Positions 58,218 through 64,000 of a stretch of 64,000 nt of DNA are shown in pieces (the first letter of the stretch is position 1; every line of letters begins with the position of its first letter). Location: NCBI GenBank assembly GCA_964552955.1, contig CAZKIU010000003.1:62001-126000 (forward strand). Direction: 5' to 3'. The position numbers were made by a program, and so were the translations under genes. The notes below the pieces were generated by a model that did no database searches, was not told where the DNA came from, and saw nothing but the letters and a program-made list of their open reading frames with translations. The DNA is from UBA1413 sp964552955 (GTDB lineage: Bacteria; Bacteroidota; Bacteroidia; Bacteroidales; Prolixibacteraceae).

Positions 58218-60869
58218 ATGGAATACAATTTCGGTGAGATCGAGAAAAAGTGGCAGGATTACTGGGAGAAGCATCAGACCTTCAGAACGGAGACTGATTT
58301 TTCAAAACCCAAATATTACATTCTCGACATGTTTCCCTATCCTTCGGGAGCGGGGTTGCATGTGGGTCACCCTGAAGGGTATACCGCCACTGACATACTG
58401 AGCCGGTACAAGCGGATGAAAGGGTACAGTGTATTACATCCGATGGGTTGGGATGCCTTTGGGTTACCGGCAGAGCAGTATGCGATTCAGACGGGGACCC
58501 ACCCCTCCCTGACCACCCGCAGGAATTGTGACACCTTTCGCCGGCAGATTAAAGCCTTGGGGCTGAGCTACGACTGGGAACGGGAAATCAACACCACCGA
58601 TCCCGGTTATTTTAAGTGGACGCAATGGATTTTTCTCCAGCTTTACAACACCTGGTATGATCCGGAGAGTGGCCGGGGGCGGCCGGTCAGCGAGCTGCCC
58701 ATTCCCGCGGAAGTGGCCGCACAGGGCGGGGAGGCCCTCCGGAAATATACCGATGACCACCGGCTGGCCTACTATGACCATGCCCAGGTGTGGTGGTGCG
58801 GTTCCTGCCGGACGGTTTGCGCCAATGAGGAGGTGCTCACCGATGGTTCGCATGAGAAATGCGGCCACCAGGTCATCCGTAAAAACCTGAAACAATGGCT
58901 TCTGCGGATCCCCCATTATGCAGAAAGGCTTCTCACCGGCCTCGATGGACTGGACTGGCCCGAAGGGGTAAAAGACATGCAACGCAACTGGATCGGCAAA
59001 TCACAGGGGGCAGAAGTGGACTTCAGGGTCATCGGAAAGGAGATCAGCCTGAAGGTCTACACCACACGCCCCGACACCCTGTTCGGAGCCACCTACATGG
59101 TCGTCTCTCCTGAGCATCCCCTCACGGGAGAGCTGGTCACCGCCGGGTACCGCCAGGCAGCAGAGGAGTATATCAGGGCGGCCTCACTGAAGTCAGATCT
59201 TGACCGCACCGAACTGGCCAAGGAGAAAACCGGCGTCTTCACGGGCAGTTATGCGGAGAACCCGGTCACCGGGGAACCCATACCGATATGGATGGCCGAC
59301 TACGTCCTGATGGGGTATGGCACCGGTGCCATTATGGCAGTGCCGGCCCACGACACACGTGACTTTGAGTTCGCCCGTAAGTTCGGCATTCCCGTGATCT
59401 GTATCCTGGATCCTACCGGCGCGTCGGCTGAGATCCGTGAAGAGGTACTGGCGGGAAGGGCCTGCTGGACCGGTGATGGCCGGTATATTCATTCTGCCCA
59501 TCCGGCAAAAGGATTGGACATCAACGGCTTGAATAAGGAACAGGGTATCGCCACCATCATCAGATGGCTCGACGAAAAAGGGATCGGAAAGGCAACGGTC
59601 AACTATAAGATCAGAGACTGGCTGTTCAGCAGGCAGCGCTACTGGGGAGAACCCTTTCCTGTCATTCACTGGGAAGACGGAACGGTGACCCTTGACGAGA
59701 ACCTGCCTGTGCAGCTTCCTGAGATGGAAAAATATGAACCCGGTGAGGGAGGGGAATCCCCTCTGGCCAACGCCCGTGAGTGGCTGCAGGTGACCGGCCC
59801 TGATGGGCGACGGGGGCGCCGTGAGACCAATACCATGCCCCAATGGGCAGGCTCCTGCTGGTACTACCTGCGGTTTATCGATCCCCGCAATACGGAGAGC
59901 ATCTTCGATCCTGCCCTTGAGAAATACTGGATGCCCGTAGACCTTTATATCGGTGGGGCGGAACATGCCGTCCTCCACCTCCTTTACAGCCGCTTCTGGC
60001 ATAAGGTCCTCTTTGACCTGGGCATCGTCTCCACCGACGAACCCTTCGCCAAACTCTTCAACCAGGGCATGATCCTCGCCTTTGCTTACGAAACAGCCAC
60101 AGGCGCCAAGGTGAGTTCCGACCTGGTCGAAGAAACCGAAGAGGGATTTCGCCATAAAGTAACAGGAGAACCCCTCAATCAGATCGTCGCCAAGATGTCA
60201 AAATCACTTAAGAACGTGATCAACCCCGACGATGTGGTGAGCCAGTATGGCGCGGATGCCCTCCGGCTGTATGAGATGTTCATGGGGCCCCTCGACGAAC
60301 GTAAACCCTGGTCGGAGAAAGGAGTCAAGGGGGTCTATAACTTCCTGAACCGGGTCTACCGTTTCTTTGCCAATGCCGATAACATCAGGGAGGGAGAGGA
60401 AGACCCCGCCCTGCTGAAGGCCCTTCACCAGGCAATCCGCAAGGTGACCGCTGACCTGGACAACCTCAGGTTCAACACGGCCATTTCAGCCCTAATGGTC
60501 TTCAACAATACGGCCATGAAACAGGGCAGTGTCACCCGCGAAACGGCTGCTACTTTCATAAAAATTCTCTCCCCCTTTGCACCTCACATGGGCGAGGAGT
60601 TGTGGGCCCTGCTGGGCCATGACAAAACCCTGGCCTATGAAAGCTGGCCTGAAGCCGATGAAAGGCTGCTGGTGGAAGAGCAGTTTGAATACCCGGTCTC
60701 CTTTAATGGAAAGCTCCGTTTTAAGTTGGAGCTTCCGCTGGATCTTCCCGTAGCCGAAATCGAAAGGAGCGTCATGGAAAATGAAAGGACCCAACGCTAC
60801 CTGGAGGGGAAAGCCCTGCGGAAGATCATCGTGGTGCCCGGAAAAATCATCAATGTCGTCTTGGGATAA
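58218..60869 (+). CDS. leuS: Leucyl-tRNA synthetase
   Basis: 883-residue class Ia synthetase charging tRNA-Leu. PYPSGAGLHVGHPEGY holds the HIGH box (HVGH). The zinc-like part has WWCGSCRTVCANEEV. The editing domain lies at about residues 260-480 (VYTTRPDTLFGATYMV, GTGAIMAVPAHDTRDFEFA given as cores, with the acyl-editing Asp region). KMSKSLKN is at ~658. The anticodon-binding domain and C-terminal part complete it. Length is within the bacterial range, a little short of some Bacteroidota LeuRS. It is followed by YitT after 23 bases. Confidence 0.97.
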   Translation: MEYNFGEIEKKWQDYWEKHQTFRTETDFSKPKYYILDMFPYPSGAGLHVGHPEGYTATDILSRYKRMKGYSVLHPMGWDAFGLPAEQYAIQTGTHPSLTTRRNCDTFRRQIKALGLSYDWEREINTTDPGYFKWTQWIFLQLYNTWYDPESGRGRPVSELPIPAEVAAQGGEALRKYTDDHRLAYYDHAQVWWCGSCRTVCANEEVLTDGSHEKCGHQVIRKNLKQWLLRIPHYAERLLTGLDGLDWPEGVKDMQRNWIGKSQGAEVDFRVIGKEISLKVYTTRPDTLFGATYMVVSPEHPLTGELVTAGYRQAAEEYIRAASLKSDLDRTELAKEKTGVFTGSYAENPVTGEPIPIWMADYVLMGYGTGAIMAVPAHDTRDFEFARKFGIPVICILDPTGASAEIREEVLAGRACWTGDGRYIHSAHPAKGLDINGLNKEQGIATIIRWLDEKGIGKATVNYKIRDWLFSRQRYWGEPFPVIHWEDGTVTLDENLPVQLPEMEKYEPGEGGESPLANAREWLQVTGPDGRRGRRETNTMPQWAGSCWYYLRFIDPRNTESIFDPALEKYWMPVDLYIGGAEHAVLHLLYSRFWHKVLFDLGIVSTDEPFAKLFNQGMILAFAYETATGAKVSSDLVEETEEGFRHKVTGEPLNQIVAKMSKSLKNVINPDDVVSQYGADALRLYEMFMGPLDERKPWSEKGVKGVYNFLNRVYRFFANADNIREGEEDPALLKALHQAIRKVTADLDNLRFNTAISALMVFNNTAMKQGSVTRETAATFIKILSPFAPHMGEELWALLGHDKTLAYESWPEADERLLVEEQFEYPVSFNGKLRFKLELPLDLPVAEIERSVMENERTQRYLEGKALRKIIVVPGKIINVVLG

Positions 60870-60892
60870 ATCATATAATACCAGTTCAAAAG

Positions 60893-61759
60893 GTGAAAGA
60901 ACTTATCTGGAAAAAACTGGAGTCCATTGAGGACTATTTCATCATCACCCTCGGATTGTTGTTGTATGCCATTTCGTGGACCCTTTTCATCCTGCCGGCC
61001 CAGCTCACGGGAGGGGGGGTCAGTGGCATCGGGGCAGTGATCTACTTTGCCACAGGATTCCCCATCGGGGTGACCTATTTCCTGGTCAACGTAGTTCTGG
61101 TGCTGATTGCCATCCGGGTCCTGGGCCCCAATTTTGGGATCAAAACCATCTACAGCATGGTAGTGATCACCCTGGCCCTCACCATCACCCAAAATCTGTT
61201 GAAGGAACCCCTGATCGATGACATTTTTCTCTCGACAGTACTGGGGGGAGGCATGGCCGGCATTGGCCTGGGCATCGTTTTCAGCCGTGGGGGCAGTACT
61301 GGCGGAACCGACATCATCGCCGCCATCATCAATAAATTCAGAAATATCAGCCCGGGCAGAATTATCCTTTATTGTGACGTGATCATCATCGCCTCTTCCT
61401 ACCTGGTGCTAAAATCGGTTGATAAGCTGGTCTATGGCTATGTAGCTATGGCCGTCACTTCCTATGCCCTCGACGCGGTCCTGAGCGGGGCCAACAGGTC
61501 GGCCCAAATGCTCATCTTCTCGCGCAAATACGAGGAGATCGCCGACTTCATCAACCAGCAGAAATACCGTGGGGTCACCGTGATCGACGGTGTGGGCTGG
61601 TACACCAAGGAAAACGTGAAAGTGGTCATCTCCGTGGTCAGAAAGCGTGAAACCGGAGCTATATTCCGAAAAATTAAAGAGATAGATCCCAATGCTTTCA
61701 TTTCCATGGGGAGTGTAATGGGGGTCTACGGTCAGGGATTTGACCAACTGAAACTCTAG
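60893..61759 (+). CDS. YitT-family membrane protein (DUF161/DUF2179)
   Basis: 288 residues from a GTG start at 60893; no ATG exists near enough. The N-terminal DUF161 part has about five helices (ITLGLLLYAISWTLFILPA core; GGGMAGIGLGIVFSRGGSTGGTDIIA with GSTGGTD as signature). The C-terminal ~80 residues are a DUF2179 soluble domain (FINQQKYRGVTVIDGVGWYT and FRKIKEIDPNAFISMG as cores). Function is not established. It follows leuS in a probable operon and precedes the M23 gene by 12 bases, an order that recurs in Bacteroidota. Confidence 0.88.
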   Translation: MKELIWKKLESIEDYFIITLGLLLYAISWTLFILPAQLTGGGVSGIGAVIYFATGFPIGVTYFLVNVVLVLIAIRVLGPNFGIKTIYSMVVITLALTITQNLLKEPLIDDIFLSTVLGGGMAGIGLGIVFSRGGSTGGTDIIAAIINKFRNISPGRIILYCDVIIIASSYLVLKSVDKLVYGYVAMAVTSYALDAVLSGANRSAQMLIFSRKYEEIADFINQQKYRGVTVIDGVGWYTKENVKVVISVVRKRETGAIFRKIKEIDPNAFISMGSVMGVYGQGFDQLKL

Positions 61760-61771
61760 GATAGATTCGAT

Positions 61772-63028
61772 ATGATAAACTGGAAGAAAACAGGCAAGAT
61801 CCTGATGGCAGCGGCTCTTTTGGTGGGAGGCGCCTTAGCCGCCTACCTCCTCCTTACTCCTGCGGAACCCTCACAAACGGTCCCCCCTGGCCCTGTAGCG
61901 GATACGTTGTTCGGCATTCCTGTCGATTCGTTCCACATCGTGAAGGAGGTAGTTCGCCCCAACCAGAACCTGGGGGACATCCTCACAGGGTTCGGAGTGA
62001 GCATGACCAGGATAGACCAACTGGCCAGAAAGGCTGAAAACATCTTCGATGTCAGGAAAATCAGAACCGGTCAGCCCTATTATCTTTTCCAGTCCCCTGA
62101 CACCTCCCGGGAAGCCCGTTTTATGGTCTATGAAAACAACCGCATCGAATATGTGATTTTCGATCTTTCCGACTCCCTGGCCATCACGCAAGGCCGGAAA
62201 AAGGTACGCGCCGAACACCGGTCGGCCAGTGGCACGATCACTTCGAACCTTTGGAATACCATGACCGATAATAACCTGAATCCCGCCCTGGCCATCGAGA
62301 TGAGCGAGATTTATGCCTGGACGATCGACTTCTTCGGCATCCAGAAAGGGGACCGTTTCAGGCTCCTCTTTATAGAACAGTATGTCGACAGTACCTCGAT
62401 CGGGGTGGGCCCCATCTATGCAGCCGAATTTGAACACATGGGGAAGAGTTATTATGCCTTTCGTTTTTCACAGGATGAAGGATTTGACTATTTCGACGAC
62501 CGGGGAGAGAACCTCCGGAAGGCCTTTCTGAAAGCCCCCTTATCTTTTTCTCGCATCAGTTCGCGTTTTTCAGGGAGTCGCCTTCATCCCGTCCTCAAAA
62601 TCAGAAGGCCCCATTTCGGAGTGGACTATGCTGCTCCCAAGGGGACTCCTGTGATGACCATTGGTGATGGTACCGTCGTGGAAAGAGGATACAAGGGGGG
62701 CGGCGGCAATACCGTCAAAATCAAACACAATACCGTGTATACCACCTTGTACCTTCACCTGTCAGGGTTTGCCAAAGGCATTACCCCGGGGGCCAGGGTC
62801 AGACAGGGAGACGTCATCGGCTATGTCGGATCAACAGGTTTAAGCACCGGTCCCCACCTCGATTTCAGGGTTTATAAAAACGGATCCCCCGTTGATCCCC
62901 TGAAACTCGACGTCCCGCCAGGGGAACCCGTCAAGGCGGCCTTTAAAACCGATTTCACCACCATCAAAGATTCTCTCACAACACTCCTGTACAAAATCAA
63001 CTGGCAAAATGATGCACTATCCCAATGA
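61772..63028 (+). CDS. M23/LytM-like peptidase with altered zinc site
   Basis: 418 residues. The N-terminal helix (~8-27, ILMAAALLVGGALAAYLLL) serves as signal or anchor. Residues ~50-250 form an OapA/LysM-like and linker region (VVRPNQNLGDILTGFGVS). The LytM fold is at ~265-385: HFGVDYAAP (His 281, Asp 285), YLHLS (His 329) and GPHLDF (362-364). Canonical LytM has HxH where this has HLD, so the last zinc ligand is Asp 364 instead of His. It may be inactive or use Asp as ligand. It is 12 bases after the YitT gene. Likely periplasmic wall protein. Confidence 0.87.
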   Translation: MINWKKTGKILMAAALLVGGALAAYLLLTPAEPSQTVPPGPVADTLFGIPVDSFHIVKEVVRPNQNLGDILTGFGVSMTRIDQLARKAENIFDVRKIRTGQPYYLFQSPDTSREARFMVYENNRIEYVIFDLSDSLAITQGRKKVRAEHRSASGTITSNLWNTMTDNNLNPALAIEMSEIYAWTIDFFGIQKGDRFRLLFIEQYVDSTSIGVGPIYAAEFEHMGKSYYAFRFSQDEGFDYFDDRGENLRKAFLKAPLSFSRISSRFSGSRLHPVLKIRRPHFGVDYAAPKGTPVMTIGDGTVVERGYKGGGGNTVKIKHNTVYTTLYLHLSGFAKGITPGARVRQGDVIGYVGSTGLSTGPHLDFRVYKNGSPVDPLKLDVPPGEPVKAAFKTDFTTIKDSLTTLLYKINWQNDALSQ

Positions 63029-63152
63029 CCATCCAGGGAAGAAAAGGCTCCATTGCCGGTAAAAGGGTTTATCTACGGGAGAAAGGCCAGCCGCCTCTGT
63101 AAGGGATCCCCTGCCGGTTCAAAGGGGCACAATCCCATCACTCCTATACGAC

Positions 63153-63842
63153 TTATTTGATTTTGTTGCTGATTTTCCGGGAAAGATCCCGGATGGCCTG
63201 GTTGTCGAGGCGTTCCATCAAGCTCCTGCGCCCCGAGTGAATCAGCAGATTGCGGACATAGACAAAGAGGCCCAGTCCATTGGAGAAAAAGAGGACCGGA
63301 TCACGTCTGAAAATGGCATAAACAAAAATGACCAGCGCCCCGGCAATGCTGATGATCCAGAAACCGGCAGGCAGCAACGATTCTTTTTCCTTTTCGGAGT
63401 GGATCCACTGGAAGATAAAGCGAAAGGTAAAAACAAGCTGTCCGCCGACTCCCATCACCATGAGCCAGGGAGCGACCTCCTTGTTGCCCAGGATAGTACG
63501 AAAACTATAGGTCGAGCCGTTCAACAGCCACAGGGCGATGGCCACAGGAGCTAGGAGCAGGAAGATTCTCACGGGAAGGGGAATTCCCCGCCAGGCCTTT
63601 TTGAGCTGCAGGTTTCTGACATAGATATAATAGACAATCACCTGCCCCAGGATAATGGCGAAATCATTGCGGAAAATACCATAGAAGAGCATCAGCAGGG
63701 AGGCTACCAGGCTGATTCTCCAGTAAGCTTCCGGCGAAATGACTTCCCCCTCGTTTTCCGATTTAAACCACTGAAGGAGCGTCCTTCCGAAGAAAAGCGC
63801 CTGAGCCAGGAAGCCCAGGCCATAAATGAGGAAATTGTTCAT
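63153..63842 (-). CDS. Membrane protein with two LABN (lipid A biosynthesis N-terminal) domains
   Basis: 229 residues with about six hydrophobic helices. Residues ~8-80 and ~130-200 align with each other: both have QW-F/I-xSE, then P-xxxW-xIS, then YxIFRxD and YVRNL. This is the LABN domain, usually found once ahead of LpxB or alone. The gene seems to be an internal duplication. A sugar-lipid or polyprenyl-linked glycosyl step is the family theme, though the role here is unknown. It is convergent with the M23 gene and followed by rnc upstream on the same strand. Confidence 0.85.
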   Translation of the reverse strand: MNNFLIYGLGFLAQALFFGRTLLQWFKSENEGEVISPEAYWRISLVASLLMLFYGIFRNDFAIILGQVIVYYIYVRNLQLKKAWRGIPLPVRIFLLLAPVAIALWLLNGSTYSFRTILGNKEVAPWLMVMGVGGQLVFTFRFIFQWIHSEKEKESLLPAGFWIISIAGALVIFVYAIFRRDPVLFFSNGLGLFVYVRNLLIHSGRRSLMERLDNQAIRDLSRKISNKIK

Positions 63843-63882
63843 GCTGAAGGCTTAAAATGGGCAGAAAATGAATAGGTCTACT

Positions 63883-64000
63883 TCAGGAGTCGATGTGTAC
63901 GTCCAACTTTTTTAAGGCTTCCCGGGCGGCATTCTGCTGGGCTTCCTTCTTGGAGGAACCGGTCCCCCGCCCCACCACCTTGCCGTCAGCCTCCACTTTG
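63883..64000 (-). CDS. rnc: Probable ribonuclease III, C-terminal dsRNA-binding part only
   Basis: The gene runs off the window's right edge. The 38 visible residues read KVEADGKVVGRGTGSSKKEA and then QQNAAREALKKLD, ending VHIDS: the second half of a double-stranded-RNA-binding domain with its GxGxSKKxAxxxAA pattern. RNase III (rnc) is the most likely whole protein; other dsRBD proteins cannot be excluded. Starts outside the window. It is 40 bases before the LABN gene on the minus strand. Confidence 0.75.
   Translation of the reverse strand, partial: KVEADGKVVGRGTGSSKKEAQQNAAREALKKLDVHIDS

Overview
The window reads as a chromosomal segment of a Gram-negative Bacteroidota member, probably Bacteroidales-like and fairly GC-rich for that phylum. 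The evidence is gene content and promoter style. There is a GldE-type CNNM/CBS protein, a type IX secretion sorting domain, an ExbB / four-helix protein / ExbD / ExbD cluster, a DUF4922-SpoIID pair, and LptC, LptE and KdsB for LPS. Several genes are preceded by the Bacteroidota sigma-factor -7 box TAnnTTTG. The species is not identifiable from the sequence alone. There are no rRNA genes, CRISPR arrays, insertion sequences or phage genes; almost everything is core housekeeping.

Layout. 1-10250 (+) is a dcw division/wall cluster: murD (5' end outside the window), ftsW, murG, murC, ftsQ, ftsA, two tandem ftsZ paralogues and a YqeY-like gene, ended by a bidirectional terminator. 10372-17524 (-) is an envelope-assembly block: outer-membrane barrel, TPR protein, LptC, GldE-like protein, PpiD/SurA-like foldase. 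17676-21335 (-) is HAD hydrolase, cupin, nadB, nadC. 21430-27272 (+) is a four-gene run (GHL10-type glycoside hydrolase, DUF4922, SpoIID/LytB, AmpG-like permease) that looks like a muropeptide or glycan salvage module and is the most promising undescribed system here. 27421-29928 (+) is alkaline phosphatase and an acyltransferase. 30018-33093 (-) is a DEAD-box helicase, dprA and a membrane protein. 33143-35637 (+) is aroB and aroA. 35734-39685 holds a NagX-like acyltransferase divergent from a GH20 hexosaminidase. 39880-42318 holds tadA divergent from aspS. 42472-44850 (-) is the ExbB/ExbD cluster. 45025-48592 (-) holds tRNA-Ser(GGA), asparaginase, TatD and gdhA. 48857-50797 (-) is groS-groL. 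51386-54120 (-) is a sigma-54 activator, lptE, a TPR-like protein and secG. 54239-58115 holds kdsB, a T9SS-sorting-domain mini-protein, a HerA-like ATPase, a guanine-deaminase-like gene and an HhH protein. 58218-64000 holds leuS, a YitT-family gene, an M23-like protein, a doubled LABN-domain protein and the 3' end of a probable rnc.

How the parts work together. The first third is dominated by building the envelope: precursor synthesis (MurD/C/G), septal polymerisation and Z-ring (FtsW/Q/A/Z), LPS transport (LptC, LptE, KdsB) and outer-membrane protein folding. The salvage-like cluster and the hexosaminidase/NagX pair would return wall or chitin-type amino sugars to metabolism. The remainder is NAD, shikimate, tRNA charging and chaperones.

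Assembly. Two runs of exactly 100 N (40786-40885 and 51112-51211) are each flanked by an identical 55-base sequence. Both look like scaffold joins of contigs overlapping by one k-mer. Collapsing the first restores one uninterrupted aspS frame.
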